A stretch of DNA of 64,000 nucleotides from Mycolicibacterium peregrinum (GTDB lineage Bacteria > Actinomycetota > Actinomycetes > Mycobacteriales > Mycobacteriaceae). The stretch covers positions 43,207-107,206 of the forward strand of contig NZ_LZSO01000001.1 of assembly GCF_001665785.1 (NCBI RefSeq). Reading direction: 5' to 3'. The notes below the pieces were generated by a model, which made no database searches, was not told the origin of the DNA, and saw only the letters and a list, made by a program, of their open reading frames with translations. Position 1 is the first letter of the stretch. The number at the start of each line of letters is the position of its first letter. This document shows positions 11,361 to 24,355 of this stretch, piece by piece. A program made the translations under genes and the position numbers.

Positions 11361-12218
11361 ATGTGGTGTCCAAGTGCGACTCTTTCGATGTGGGCCAACG
11401 CCTGGCTTGCGGGCGCGGCCGCGCCCGACGACGTCCTCGACGCGTTATCTCAATGGGCACCAATGCATTCTGTGACGGCCTACGACTCGCAGGCCGCCGT
11501 CCGTACGGGATTGCCCTGGCCCGAGTTGGAGGACTCGGGATCGGTGTCGCTGCTGCAGACCTTGCGCACGGCCGTCGGCCGGTCCGGCACCCGGCCTTCG
11601 ATCAGGGTGGCATTGCCGGTGCCCGGCGATGTCCGCGGATTACCGGCGGGATCGCAGTTCCAGCGCGACGCACTGAGCGTGGGCGAAGCAGTCCTGGTGA
11701 CCCATGACGAGCTCGACGGCGTCGGGCTGGTGCCCGAGTTCGAGTACTTCGAATTCGACGACGTGGAAACCGAATCCACCTTCGAGCCCGAGCCGAGGGC
11801 GCTGTCGTGGACCGTGTACTCACTGCCCGTTCTGCCACCGCCTCAGCACCACGACCTCGGCGAGGCCGAGTACGAGTTGCGCTCAGCGGTGCGCTCGGCG
11901 GCCGACACGCTGGTCACCTTGCGGGCCGGCGTAGGTGTGGATATCGAGGATCCCCGCGGCATGGTCGAGGACATCCTCGAAGCCGGACGGATGCACCGCA
12001 TCCCCGACCACGCACCCACCCGCGCCGTAAGAGTATTGGAGAACGCCGCCCACGTGGACGCGATCATGACCGTGAGCTCGGGCCTGATGCCGATCGGCCT
12101 GCAGAGTTCCTCGGAGGTTCAGATCGCCGGTGACGCCATGCGGCCACTGGCACAGGTAGTGCGCTCCGCGCGGTTGGCCGCACTCGAAGCGATCCTGCAA
12201 TCCGCTTGGCGGGACTAG
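11361..12218 (+). CDS. Conserved mycobacterial hypothetical protein (Rv1486c-like)
   Basis: This is a 285-residue soluble protein with no signal peptide, membrane segment or catalytic motif that I recognise. It is acidic in the middle ([16 protein letters not shown]) with helical segments at both ends. The ATG at 11361 begins [18 protein letters not shown]; longer frames overlap the divergent NfeD gene and are disfavoured. Position and length match M. tuberculosis Rv1486c, also opposite the ferrochelatase. Its stop codon shares a CTAG with the stop of the convergent ferrochelatase gene. Function unknown. Confidence 0.8.
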   Translation: MWCPSATLSMWANAWLAGAAAPDDVLDALSQWAPMHSVTAYDSQAAVRTGLPWPELEDSGSVSLLQTLRTAVGRSGTRPSIRVALPVPGDVRGLPAGSQFQRDALSVGEAVLVTHDELDGVGLVPEFEYFEFDDVETESTFEPEPRALSWTVYSLPVLPPPQHHDLGEAEYELRSAVRSAADTLVTLRAGVGVDIEDPRGMVEDILEAGRMHRIPDHAPTRAVRVLENAAHVDAIMTVSSGLMPIGLQSSSEVQIAGDAMRPLAQVVRSARLAALEAILQSAWRD

Positions 12219-13240
12219 TCTTTGGGTGGCGTCCCACAGCAGCGCGGTGAGCACAGCGCACCGTTGACGCTGAACCCGTAGCCGGGCACCGGCTCGGGAC
12301 CGGCGACCCGCAGCGGCGCCGCGCCCGTGCGCAGCTCCTCGATCAAGCCGGCCGCCAAACGAGCGAAACGTTCATCGGAATTCGGAGTGCTGGCCCGTGC
12401 GAAGGCGATACCGCCCTGTTCGGCCTGCAACCGGAGTTCGTAGTCGAGATCCCACACGACCTCGATGTGGTCGGCGACGAATCCGATCGGACACATGATG
12501 ACCGCCCGGGTTCCGTTCTGGCCCAACACAGTCAGGTGATCGGCCACGTCGGGTTCGAGCCACGGGATTCGGGGCGGTCCCGACCGCGACTGCCAGACCT
12601 GGTCGTAGTCGTCATAGCCCGCGGCGGCGGCCACCAACCGCGTCGCGTAGCCGACCTGCCGACTGTAGAGGGCTGGGCCATGCCGCTCATCGGCGGCGAT
12701 GGGCACCGAGTGTGCGGTGAACACCAGCCGGGCCTCGTCACGCAGCTCGACCGGCAACGTCGCGGCCGCCTCCGCGATCGAGTCGGCGAACATCTCGACC
12801 AACAGCGGATGGTCGAAGTACTGGCGCAGTTTGACCAGCTCCGGCGCATCGGGCCCGGCCGCGGCCCGTGCCCGGGCGATGTCCTCGACGTACTGGGTGC
12901 AGCCGGAGTAACCACCCCATGCCGACGTGGTGAACACCGCCGCCCGCCGGATTCCGTTGTCCCGCATCGCCGCAACGGTGTCTTCGACGTAGGGCTCCCA
13001 GTTCCGGTTGCCGAAATAGATCGGCAGACCGGGCAACTGGAGACGCAACTGCTCGATCAGTGCCCGGTTGATCCCGTTGATCGGCGACACCCCACCGAAA
13101 TGCTGGTAGTGCTCGGCGACGTCGGCCAGGCGCTCGGCCGGGATGCCGCGCCCCCGGGTGACGTTCTCCAGGAACGGCATCACCTGGTCCGGAGCCTCCG
13201 GACCGCCGAATGACAGCAGCAGGACCGCGTCAAACTCCAT
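12215..13240 (-). CDS. hemH: Ferrochelatase (coproporphyrin III type)
   Basis: This 341-residue enzyme inserts ferrous iron into the porphyrin; in Actinobacteria this is normally coproporphyrin III (also called CpfC). The N-terminus [20 protein letters not shown] and the [10 protein letters not shown] segment with the metal-site histidine are typical. The C-terminal cysteines in CSPRCCGT, with an upstream cysteine, fit the [2Fe-2S] cluster of actinobacterial ferrochelatases. It lies 32 nt after inhA, the same mabA-inhA-hemZ operon order as in M. tuberculosis. The ATG at 13240 is chosen over a TTG one codon upstream. Confidence 0.95.
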   Translation of the reverse strand: MEFDAVLLLSFGGPEAPDQVMPFLENVTRGRGIPAERLADVAEHYQHFGGVSPINGINRALIEQLRLQLPGLPIYFGNRNWEPYVEDTVAAMRDNGIRRAAVFTTSAWGGYSGCTQYVEDIARARAAAGPDAPELVKLRQYFDHPLLVEMFADSIAEAAATLPVELRDEARLVFTAHSVPIAADERHGPALYSRQVGYATRLVAAAAGYDDYDQVWQSRSGPPRIPWLEPDVADHLTVLGQNGTRAVIMCPIGFVADHIEVVWDLDYELRLQAEQGGIAFARASTPNSDERFARLAAGLIEELRTGAAPLRVAGPEPVPGYGFSVNGALCSPRCCGTPPKD

Positions 13241-13272
13241 CAACTCGCGTCCCCTCTGCGGCGGAATACAGG

Positions 13273-14082
13273 TCAGAGCAACTGGGTGCTGGCGCCACCG
13301 TCGGCGTAGACGATGGTGCCGGTGGTGGCGGGCAGCCAGTCGGACAGCAGGGCGCAGACAGTCTTCGCGACCGGCTCCGGGTCCTTCATGTTCCAGCCGA
13401 CCGGCGCACGCTGATCCCAGCCCTCTTCGAGCAGCCGCATCTGGTCACCGGCTTCGGCGCCGAGCGCACCACCGACGATGGCACTCATGGCCAGGGTCCG
13501 GATCGGGCCGGCCGCAACGAGGTTGGAGCGCACACCGAACGGTCCGGCCTCACGCGCGACGAAGCGGTTGACCGACTCGAGGGCGCTCTTGGCCACGGTC
13601 ATCCAGTTGTAGGCCGGCATCGCACGGGTCGGATCGAAGTCCATACCGACGATGCTGCCACCCTCGTTCATGATCGGCAGGGTCGCCTTGGCCAGCGAGG
13701 CATAGGAATAAGCCGAGATGTGGATGCCCTTGGCGACGTCCTCGTAAGGGGCGTCGAAGAACGGGTTGACGCCCATCCCGGTCTGCGGCATGAAGCCGAT
13801 CGAGTGGACCACGCCGTCCAGCTTGTTGCCCTCACCGATGACACCGGAGATGCGCTCGGCCAGGCTCGCGAGGTGCTCCTCGTTCTGCACGTCGAGTTCC
13901 AGCAGCGGCGCGGGCTTGGGCAGTCGGTCGGCGATGCGCTGGATCAGCTTCATCCGGTCGAACCCGGTGAGGACCAGCTCCGCGCCGGCCTCCTGGGCCA
14001 CCTTGGCGATGTGGAACGCGATCGACGAGTCCGTGATGATCCCGGTGACGAGGATGCGCTTGCCTTCGAGCAAACCTGCCAT
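13273..14082 (-). CDS. inhA: Enoyl-ACP reductase InhA
   Basis: This is the NADH-dependent 2-trans-enoyl-ACP reductase of FAS-II mycolic acid synthesis, 269 residues as in M. tuberculosis. The nucleotide-binding [13 protein letters not shown], catalytic Tyr158 ([10 protein letters not shown]) and Lys165, and Phe149 are all present. Ser94 (VVHSIGF), Ile16, Ile21, Ile47 and Ile194, positions linked to isoniazid/ethionamide resistance, are all in the drug-sensitive state. AAGGAG lies 8 nt before the ATG. It sits between mabA and ferrochelatase in the conserved operon. Confidence 0.98.
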   Translation of the reverse strand: MAGLLEGKRILVTGIITDSSIAFHIAKVAQEAGAELVLTGFDRMKLIQRIADRLPKPAPLLELDVQNEEHLASLAERISGVIGEGNKLDGVVHSIGFMPQTGMGVNPFFDAPYEDVAKGIHISAYSYASLAKATLPIMNEGGSIVGMDFDPTRAMPAYNWMTVAKSALESVNRFVAREAGPFGVRSNLVAAGPIRTLAMSAIVGGALGAEAGDQMRLLEEGWDQRAPVGWNMKDPEPVAKTVCALLSDWLPATTGTIVYADGGASTQLL

Positions 14083-14146
14083 TAGTGCGACTCCTTCTTG
14101 GGGAAAGTTTCAGTAGACCAATATGTTTGGGTGAGATCCAGGTGGA

Positions 14147-14929
<783 letters not shown>

Positions 14930-14995
14930 TCACCAGCACGGTCTGAAAATCGCATCGCCGGTGAGGACCGCCGTCCCGGAGGGCGCGATCGCGGC

Positions 14996-16003
14996 TCAAC
15001 CTGGCAGTCTGCGGTTGATCAGCAGCGCTGCCACCCCGGCGACAGCCAGCAACAACGCCCCCAGCCGCAGCCAGCCGAGGCTGGCATCGCCCTTGATGGT
15101 CTCGTAGCCGATCTGCTGCTGCAGCGAGGTGAACACCTGCTTGAGCTGTTCCAGGCTGGACGCGGTGAAGGCGTCTCCGCCGGACAGCTTGGCGATCTTG
15201 CCGAGCATCTCGTCGTCGACCGGCACCGGCTGGCGCTGGTCGTTGATCTCGACATAGCCGTAGGGCGTACCGAAGGACACGGTGGAGATCGGCACGCCCT
15301 GGTCCTTGGCGGTGCGCGCCGCGGTATAGGCGCCCTTCGGATTGTCCGGGTTGGACGGCACCGTCTCCTTGCCGTCCGACATCAGCACGATGCGCGCGGG
15401 CGGCTTCTCGTCGCCGCCGCCGATCACCGCGCCGACGGTGGCGATCGCCTGCAGTGCGGTGAAAATGCCCTCACCCGTAGCGGTCCGGTCGGCCAACTGC
15501 AGCTTGTCCAGGCCGTTCTTGGTGGCATCACGGTTGGTGGTCGGCTGCACCAGCACGGTCGCCGTACCGGCGTACGCGATCAGGCCGAGGTTGATCCCCG
15601 GGGTGAGCTGGTCGGCGAACTGCTTGGCGGCTTCCTGCGCGGCAGCCAACCGGCTGGGGGCGACGTCGGTGGCGCGCATCGACTGCGACACGTCGATCAC
15701 CAGCATCACCACTGCGCGATTGCGTGGAATGCGCACATCGTGGGTAGGACCGGCCATCGCGACCGTCAGGAGCACGAGCGAGGCCGCCAGCAGGGCGGCC
15801 GGCAGGTGCCGCCAACGCGTCGGTTGCTTGGGCGCCACACTTTCGAGCAGCTCCATGTTGGCGAACCGCAGGATCCGCTGCTTGCGCGCGCGCTGCACGA
15901 TGACGTAGTACGCCATCAGGCCGAGCACCACGAAGAGGAACAGGAACCACCAGGCGTGCGCGAAACCCGTCAGGCTCATCGGACCGAGAATCGGTAAAGT
16001 CAT
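14996..16003 (-). CDS. VWA-domain (BatA-like) membrane protein
   Basis: This 335-residue protein has two hydrophobic helices at the N-terminus (about 15-35 and 68-85), a von Willebrand factor A domain with the MIDAS motif DVSQS near residue 104 and a second metal-site aspartate in LMSDGKE, and a C-terminal transmembrane helix ([15 protein letters not shown]). The layout matches BatA/Rv1481. With the DUF58 and MoxR genes immediately upstream it forms the classic MoxR-DUF58-VWA trio, thought to be an ATPase-driven chaperone or metal-loading system at the membrane. It starts 43 nt after DUF58. Confidence 0.9.
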   Translation of the reverse strand: MTLPILGPMSLTGFAHAWWFLFLFVVLGLMAYYVIVQRARKQRILRFANMELLESVAPKQPTRWRHLPAALLAASLVLLTVAMAGPTHDVRIPRNRAVVMLVIDVSQSMRATDVAPSRLAAAQEAAKQFADQLTPGINLGLIAYAGTATVLVQPTTNRDATKNGLDKLQLADRTATGEGIFTALQAIATVGAVIGGGDEKPPARIVLMSDGKETVPSNPDNPKGAYTAARTAKDQGVPISTVSFGTPYGYVEINDQRQPVPVDDEMLGKIAKLSGGDAFTASSLEQLKQVFTSLQQQIGYETIKGDASLGWLRLGALLLAVAGVAALLINRRLPG

Positions 16004-16046
16004 GTGCTAGAAGTCATTTCGGGTTGGTTGCTCATCAAGCTTTCGT

Positions 16047-16994
16047 CTACCGCTGGCCGGCCAGGGCGCCGCGCCTCCGGTTGGCCACGAACCGCACCAC
16101 GTCGGCGATCCAGTCCCGGTCGGTGCGCAGGCTCAACAGCGGTGCATCACAACGCCGCAACGTCCGGGCCACCTCTTCCCGATGCGCGGCGGCGGCCCGC
16201 TCGAAGTCGCTGCGAAGCTGTTCGTCGATGGTGAACTCACGGGTGACGCCGGTCTCGGTGTCTTGCAGCACCACATCGCCGACCGCGGGGAGCTCGACAT
16301 CGCGCGGGTCCAGAATCTCGATGCCCAGCACCTCGTGGCGACCGGCGATGGCCCGCAACGGGCGCATCCAGTTGATCGGACCGAGGAAGTCACTGATGAT
16401 CACCGCCATGCCGCGCCGGCGCTCTGGACGGCGCAGCGCATCGATGGCAGCTGCCAGGTCGCCCCGCACCCCGGTCGGGGCCTTCGGCGTGGTGGCAATC
16501 GCCCGCAACAGCTCCTGCTCGTGAACCCGCCCGCTCAACGCGGGCACCCGCCGCACGGTGTCACCGTTGGCGATGATCGCGCCGATCCGGTTACCGCCTC
16601 CGCTGTTGAGGAACGCGATCGCCGCGGCAGCCGCCACGGCCAGGTCGCGCTTCTCGCAACCGGTGGTGCCGAAGTCCAGGCTGGCCGACATGTCGACCAC
16701 CAGCCAGGTCTCCAGCTCGCGGTCGGCGATCATCTGCCGCACGTGTGGCGTCATCGTCCGCGCCGTGACCGACCAGTCCATCCGGCGCACGTCGTCGCCG
16801 GGTTGGTAGATCCGCGAGTCCCCCGGCTCTGATCCCGGTCCAGGGATCAGACCGAGGTGGTCGCCGTGCAGGACTCCGTCAAGCTTGCGCCGCACCGTCA
16901 GCTCGAGCTTGCGCAACGCCGCCGTCAACGCGGGGTCGCGAATCTCCCCGCGCTTCAGAGACGGCAGGTCGACGGTGCGTCGCGAAGTGGTCAC
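16047..16994 (-). CDS. DUF58 family protein
   Basis: This 315-residue soluble protein carries the DUF58 signature region (DDVRRMDWSVTARTMTPHVR), a degenerate VWA-like fold in which the acidic segment WLVVDMSASLDFGT resembles a MIDAS motif. No transmembrane helices are visible. The GTG start overlaps the moxR stop as GTGA, so translation is coupled. Partners are the MoxR ATPase and the VWA protein. Molecular function is unproven; an adaptor between ATPase and membrane client is the usual proposal. Confidence 0.9.
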   Translation of the reverse strand: MTTSRRTVDLPSLKRGEIRDPALTAALRKLELTVRRKLDGVLHGDHLGLIPGPGSEPGDSRIYQPGDDVRRMDWSVTARTMTPHVRQMIADRELETWLVVDMSASLDFGTTGCEKRDLAVAAAAAIAFLNSGGGNRIGAIIANGDTVRRVPALSGRVHEQELLRAIATTPKAPTGVRGDLAAAIDALRRPERRRGMAVIISDFLGPINWMRPLRAIAGRHEVLGIEILDPRDVELPAVGDVVLQDTETGVTREFTIDEQLRSDFERAAAAHREEVARTLRRCDAPLLSLRTDRDWIADVVRFVANRRRGALAGQR

Positions 16995-18154
16995 CGACCA
17001 CCCGCCGCGCCGGCCGCGGCAGGCACGGCGGGCGCAACCGAATGTCCTTGCTGCGGAAGCGCATTGACCTGCGGCAGGGCGACCGTCTGCAGAATCCGGT
17101 TGACCACGGTCTCCGCAGACACCTCGTCGGCCAGCGCGTCGTAGGTCAGCACCAGGCGGTGGCGCAGCACATCCGGGATCACCTCGACGACATCCTGAGG
17201 GATGACGTAGTCACGGCCGCGCACCAACGCCAGCGCGCGGGCCGCCGAGATGATGCCGAGCGACGCACGGGGCGAGGCACCGTAGGCGATCCAGGCCTTG
17301 GCGTCGGGCATACCGAACTTCTCCGGCTCGCGCGTCGCGGTGACGATCCGCACCACGTAGTCGACGAGCGCATGGTGCACGAACGTGTTGGCCGCGAGTT
17401 CCTGCAGCCGCAGCAGATCGCCGGTGTCGAGGATCTGCTTGGGCTCCGGGGGTTTCACACCCATCCGGTAGATGATCTCGCGCTCTTCCTCCGGCGACGG
17501 GTAGTCGACGTTGAGCTTGAACAGGAAGCGGTCACGCTGGGCTTCCGGAAGCGCGTAGACGCCTTCCTGCTCGATCGGGTTCTGGGTGGCCATCACCAAG
17601 AACGGGCTGGGCAGCGGGAACGTCTTGCCGCCGATCGAGATCTTGCGCTCGGCCATGACCTCGAGCAGTGCGGACTGCACCTTCGCCGGCGCACGGTTGA
17701 TCTCGTCGGCGAGCAGGAAGTTGACCACCACCGGGCCGAGCTCGATGTCGAAGTCTTCCTTGCCCTGGCGGTAGATACGGGTACCGATGATGTCGGTAGG
17801 CACCAGGTCAGGGGTGAACTGGATGCGGGCGAACGTGCCACCGACCACCTTGGCGAACGTCTCGACGGCCAGCGTCTTGGCCACCCCTGGCACACCTTCG
17901 AGCAGCACGTGCCCCTTGGCGAGCAGACCGACGAGCATCCGCTCGACGAGCTGGTCCTGGCCGACGATGATCCGCTTGACCTCGAAGATGGCGCGTTCCA
18001 GGGTGTGCACCTCGGCCTGCAGGCTGCCGTTGGTTGCTGCCTGCGGGGCGGCCGGCGCAGCGTGGGAGCCGGCCGACCCGGGCGGGAAGCCCGGCGCCGG
18101 GCTCGAACCGGGATAACCTCCGGCGCCCTGCGGCGGTCCACTCGGTGACGTCAT
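16991..18154 (-). CDS. moxR1: MoxR-type AAA+ ATPase
   Basis: This 387-residue protein has a proline/glycine-rich N-terminal tail followed by an AAA_3 domain. The Walker A is the MoxR form (LLEGVPGVAKTLAV), the Walker B is LADEINRAP, and sensor/arginine-finger regions (ATQNPIEQEG, LPEAQRDRF) follow. In M. tuberculosis the equivalent MoxR1 (Rv1479) lies next to ripA/ripB and has been reported to assist RipA; the same neighbourhood holds here. The ATG at 18154 follows GGAGGAAG; a TTG one codon upstream is rejected. Confidence 0.94.
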   Translation of the reverse strand: MTSPSGPPQGAGGYPGSSPAPGFPPGSAGSHAAPAAPQAATNGSLQAEVHTLERAIFEVKRIIVGQDQLVERMLVGLLAKGHVLLEGVPGVAKTLAVETFAKVVGGTFARIQFTPDLVPTDIIGTRIYRQGKEDFDIELGPVVVNFLLADEINRAPAKVQSALLEVMAERKISIGGKTFPLPSPFLVMATQNPIEQEGVYALPEAQRDRFLFKLNVDYPSPEEEREIIYRMGVKPPEPKQILDTGDLLRLQELAANTFVHHALVDYVVRIVTATREPEKFGMPDAKAWIAYGASPRASLGIISAARALALVRGRDYVIPQDVVEVIPDVLRHRLVLTYDALADEVSAETVVNRILQTVALPQVNALPQQGHSVAPAVPAAAGAAGGR

Positions 18155-18291
18155 CAACTTCCTCCCACGATGTTCGACTACAAAAAACGCTGGTCGTGTT
18201 CATTGCTCTAGTGGGCAATCGGGTGCCCGCCGTCAACTATTCCAGGCACTTCGAGATCCGTCGACGCTGCCCGGAAGAGTTCAGGTTCCCC

Positions 18292-18987
18292 TCAGGATTC
18301 GATGATGCGGGCCGCGTACGGCTGGATGCCTGACATGCGCACCGGGCTCACCGTCACTTTCTCCGCACTGCCCGACGCCTCCAGCATCTTGCCGCCGCCG
18401 AGGTACATCGCCACGTGCTGGCTACCGCCGGGACCCCAGAACAGGAGGTCACCGCGCTTTGCCTGGGCGACCGGCACCTTGCGGCCGGTGTTGTACTGAT
18501 CGCCGGAGTACTTAGGGATCTGCACGCCCACTCCGGCGAACGCGTACCTGGTCAGACCCGAGCAATCGAAGCCCATCTTGCCCGCGTCATAGTCCACGCC
18601 CGGCCCGGGCCCGGTCAGCGTGCCGCCGCCCCAGGAGTAGGGAACGCCCATCTGCGACCCGCCCCTTCGGATCGCGTATTCGATGGCCTGGGGCCCGCGC
18701 ACCCGCCCGCCGGGGAATGTCGAGGCGGCCTGCTTGGGGGCCAGACCGATGGTCTGCAGGAACTGCGAGCCGAGGTTCTGTGTGGTCTGGAGCGCGATCT
18801 GGCTGACCTGGAACGAGGCGTTGGCGATGGCCACCGGGTCCCCCGGCGCGCCCGAGCTGACGATTTTCGGCAAGGTCGGATCCCATTGGCCGTCGTCTGG
18901 CGCAGCGTTGGCCGGCGCCACCAGACCGATCGCCGCGAACGCAGTTGCGGCGATCAGGATCAGGCACCGTAAGACGAAGGAGCGCAA
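18292..18987 (-). CDS. ripB: NlpC/P60 peptidoglycan endopeptidase RipB
   Basis: This 231-residue secreted cell-wall hydrolase cleaves within stem peptides (D-Glu to meso-DAP bond in characterised family members). An N-terminal signal peptide ends near VAPANAAPDDG. The C-terminal NlpC/P60 domain has the catalytic cysteine in GFDCSGLTRYAF and the histidine in GGSQHVAMYLGGG. It lacks the coiled-coil region of RipA. The only in-frame start is TTG at 18987, 10 nt after ripA, so it probably depends on ripA transcription. Confidence 0.95.
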   Translation of the reverse strand: MRSFVLRCLILIAATAFAAIGLVAPANAAPDDGQWDPTLPKIVSSGAPGDPVAIANASFQVSQIALQTTQNLGSQFLQTIGLAPKQAASTFPGGRVRGPQAIEYAIRRGGSQMGVPYSWGGGTLTGPGPGVDYDAGKMGFDCSGLTRYAFAGVGVQIPKYSGDQYNTGRKVPVAQAKRGDLLFWGPGGSQHVAMYLGGGKMLEASGSAEKVTVSPVRMSGIQPYAARIIES

Positions 18988-18997
18988 TGTATTCCCA

Positions 18998-20410
18998 TCA
19001 GTATTCGATGTAGCGGACGACGTACGGGGTCATGCCGCTGGTGCGGACCGGGGAGACCTTGACCTCCGAACCCGTGTAGGGCGCTTCGAGCATCTGGCCG
19101 TTTCCGAGATAGAGCGTGACGTGCTGGCTGCCACCGGGGCCGTAGAAGATCACGTCACCACGACGCATCTGCGAAGACGGGATCTTGCGGCCGGCGTTGT
19201 ACTGGGAGCCGGAGTAATGGGGCAACTTGATGCCGACGCCGGCGAACGCGTAGAGGATCAGGCCCGAGCAGTCGAACCCGACGGTGTTGGCCCCCGAATC
19301 GATGCCGCGACTCGGACCGGCCGCGTTGCCGCCGCCCCAGGAGTAGGGAACGCCCATCTGCGAACCCGCCCGCTGGATCACGTATTCGGATGCCTGCCGG
19401 CCGTACACGCGCGGGATCGCGCCGTTGGTGTAACCGGTCGGCGTGGGCAGAATGCCCAGCTTCTGCAGGAACTGGCGACCCATGTTCTGCGTCACCTGCG
19501 CCGACGTCGACGAGATGCCGAGGATGGTGTTGATGATGGCGACCGGGTCACCGCTGACGAATGCGCTGGGGATCGCCGGCAGCGTGGGATCCCATGCGGT
19601 GTCCCAGTTCTGGCCGCGCTGCACCGGCGCGCCCGGGGCACGATCCCAGTTGCCCGCCGCGGCCTGGGGCACGGGCCCCTGCGCCGGCGCGGCCGGGGCC
19701 GACGCCTTGTGCACCTGATTGAGTTCGGCCTGGGCCGAGGCACGTTCGGCGGTCAACCGCTGCAACTCACCTTGCTGCGAGCTGAACGTCTGCTGCGCCT
19801 GTTGCAGTGCCGCGACCGCGGTGTCCTGGCTCGACTGGGCGTTGGCCGTGGCCTGGTCGGCGTTCTGCTTGGCCAGGCGCGCGGCCGACTGTCGGTTGAC
19901 CTGTTCGGTGCGGGCGCGCTGCAGATCGGCGATCACCTTGTCGCTGCTGGCAGCCAGGGTCTGACCGGTGGCGGCGGCACTGACGATGTCGCCCGGATCG
20001 GATGCGGTCAGGTATGAGCCGGAGGGGCCACTGACATAGGTGGCCGCGGCGAAGGTGTCGAAGCGCTTCTGCGCCTCACTGATGGCGGTGTTGGCGTCAT
20101 CGATGCCCTGCTGGCTGGCATCAACCTCCTGCTGCGCCGTCGCGGCCGCGTCACGGGCGTCCTGCACGTCGACGATCGCCTTGTTGACGGCTTCCTGCTG
20201 GGTCTGGATGGCCGCACCCAACTCCTGCAGCTTCTGGTCGGCGTTGGCCACCGCGGCGACGAGCGTGGCGACCTGATCGGGTGCCCCCGGATCAGCGACG
20301 GCCGGAACGCCTCCCGACATGGCCGTGACCAACAGCATCCCGGCGGTCACCGGCACGGCCAAGAAACGGCCGTACAGCCAGGACGCAGAGGCGCCAACGG
20401 TGCGTCTCAT
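18998..20410 (-). CDS. ripA: NlpC/P60 peptidoglycan endopeptidase RipA
   Basis: This 470-residue septal hydrolase is needed for daughter-cell separation in mycobacteria. A signal peptide ends near VPAVADPGA. A long coiled coil of alternating Q/A/E-rich helices follows (about residues 40-240), then a Pro/Ala linker and the NlpC/P60 domain with the cysteine in GFDCSGLILYAF and the histidine in GGSQHVTLYLGNG. The catalytic half is closely similar to RipB, implying tandem duplication. The ATG at 20410 is used (GGAG 11 nt upstream). A leader of up to 240 nt upstream carries repeated GTCACA motifs. Confidence 0.95.
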   Translation of the reverse strand: MRRTVGASASWLYGRFLAVPVTAGMLLVTAMSGGVPAVADPGAPDQVATLVAAVANADQKLQELGAAIQTQQEAVNKAIVDVQDARDAAATAQQEVDASQQGIDDANTAISEAQKRFDTFAAATYVSGPSGSYLTASDPGDIVSAAATGQTLAASSDKVIADLQRARTEQVNRQSAARLAKQNADQATANAQSSQDTAVAALQQAQQTFSSQQGELQRLTAERASAQAELNQVHKASAPAAPAQGPVPQAAAGNWDRAPGAPVQRGQNWDTAWDPTLPAIPSAFVSGDPVAIINTILGISSTSAQVTQNMGRQFLQKLGILPTPTGYTNGAIPRVYGRQASEYVIQRAGSQMGVPYSWGGGNAAGPSRGIDSGANTVGFDCSGLILYAFAGVGIKLPHYSGSQYNAGRKIPSSQMRRGDVIFYGPGGSQHVTLYLGNGQMLEAPYTGSEVKVSPVRTSGMTPYVVRYIEY

Positions 20411-20475
20411 TCGACTCAAGTCTCCTATGGCTCAACGACGGCGTACCGACGTTTGCTCGGGGCCATTGCACAGAA

Positions 20476-20586
20476 GTCACACGAAGCACAACTACAACAA
20501 TGGGTACCGATTGCACCGTACGTCACATCTGAAGCCAAAGAAACTTTAGTCACAAATTACAAGTTTGTAATTGCGAATAGTGTGAC
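20476..20586 (-). promoter_or_regulatory. ripA upstream region with four GTCACA motifs
   Basis: GTCACA occurs on the plus strand at 20476-20481, 20522-20527 and 20549-20554, and on the minus strand at 20581-20586 (TGTGAC). The surrounding 230-nt gap is unusually AT-rich for this window. GTCACA-like repeats are the reported core recognised by the response regulator MtrA in mycobacteria, and ripA is a reported MtrA target. The motifs are seen directly; MtrA control of this copy is inferred. Confidence 0.5.
20555..20572. promoter_or_regulatory. AT-rich perfect palindrome upstream of ripA
   Basis: AATTACAA-GT-TTGTAATT forms perfect 8-bp arms around a 2-nt centre. It lies between the third and fourth GTCACA motifs and about 145 nt upstream of the ripA start. 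A dimeric regulator site is likelier than a terminator, given the AT-rich arms and tiny loop. Confidence 0.5.
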
Positions 20587-20651
20587 CAATTAGTGATATT
20601 GGGCGTTATCCCGAACTAATGTTCGAGGGATTTCCGGGACCTGGTCGACAC

Positions 20652-21287
20652 CTAGTCCGAGGAGGCAATAGACGCCTCTGACCCGGCCAATTGTTTGCTA
20701 CGGCGTTGCAGAAACCGAGTCAGGGCGGCCGCCCCGGCGACACCGAGAATCAACACGATCGAGAGTGCCGTCCACGGGAAATCCGGGGTGGAAATCTCGC
20801 CGACGAAATTCTTCGCAGACAACACCGGATTACCGGTCTTGGCCACGTCCTGACCCGCCTCCAAAGTCACCCGATCGATCGTCGGGCTGTAAGTACCTGC
20901 GAACGACGGACTCAGTGCCAGCACGGTCGCGCCCGGATTCGCCTGCCCGACCTCGGTGGCGATGTCACGCAACGGCGTGTCGATCCCCGGGTTGCTCGGC
21001 AGTACGACGATCTTGAGGTCGATACCCTCCTGCCGGGCATCGCTGACGACCTGACGAAGACCGTCGACGTCGGCGGCGGGGGCACTGACCCCGTCATCGC
21101 GAACGTCGGCCTGCACGGCTGCCATGCACTTGGCCACCCCGTCGGGTTGCGCCGCATCGAGCCCTACGGTGTCGCACACCTCGACCGGAATGTAGGCCGG
21201 CAGAAACGGGATGACATGGGGTCCGGTCACGTCAGGCACGGTACGCGGCGTCCACCGACCCCAGCGAGGCGACACGGGAATCGTCAT
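20652..21287 (-). CDS. Conserved membrane protein (Rv1476-like)
   Basis: This 211-residue protein has a soluble N-terminal domain (about residues 1-160; two cysteines in VEVCDTVG and VAKCMAAV) and one C-terminal transmembrane helix (WTALSIVLILGVAGAAALTRF) followed by a basic tail. The outer domain resembles actinobacterial proteins found beside aconitase and RipA, with no assigned activity. The ATG at 21287 (MTIPVSPRW) is chosen; the frame upstream of it is basic and shadow-like. It is divergent from acn, and the AcnR operator lies between them. Confidence 0.8.
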   Translation of the reverse strand: MTIPVSPRWGRWTPRTVPDVTGPHVIPFLPAYIPVEVCDTVGLDAAQPDGVAKCMAAVQADVRDDGVSAPAADVDGLRQVVSDARQEGIDLKIVVLPSNPGIDTPLRDIATEVGQANPGATVLALSPSFAGTYSPTIDRVTLEAGQDVAKTGNPVLSAKNFVGEISTPDFPWTALSIVLILGVAGAAALTRFLQRRSKQLAGSEASIASSD

Positions 21288-21385
21288 CGCATCGGTACCG
21301 CGGAGGGATCTCCGACGGATCCGACCGACCGGGTAGCAACGCGAACGCGACAAGGGAAGACTGGACCCCGGCCCGCTGGCCATTG

Positions 21386-21401
21386 CAGGACAAGCGTACT
21401 G
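21386..21401 (+). promoter_or_regulatory. AcnR operator in the aconitase promoter
   Basis: The sequence CAGGACAAGCGTACTG matches the published corynebacterial/mycobacterial AcnR operator CAGNAC-N3-CGTACTG at every fixed base. It lies immediately upstream of an extended -10 element (TGT then TAGGAT at 21403-21408), so a bound repressor would block RNA polymerase at the acn promoter. The acnR gene itself follows acn downstream. Confidence 0.85.
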
Positions 21402-21402
21402 T

Positions 21403-24288
<2,886 letters not shown>

Positions 24289-24355
24289 TCCTGTCCGGAC
24301 TGACCGAAGCACGTAAGGACAGCGCCAACGGGCGCTTGCGCGAGGAGTGGTCTGA

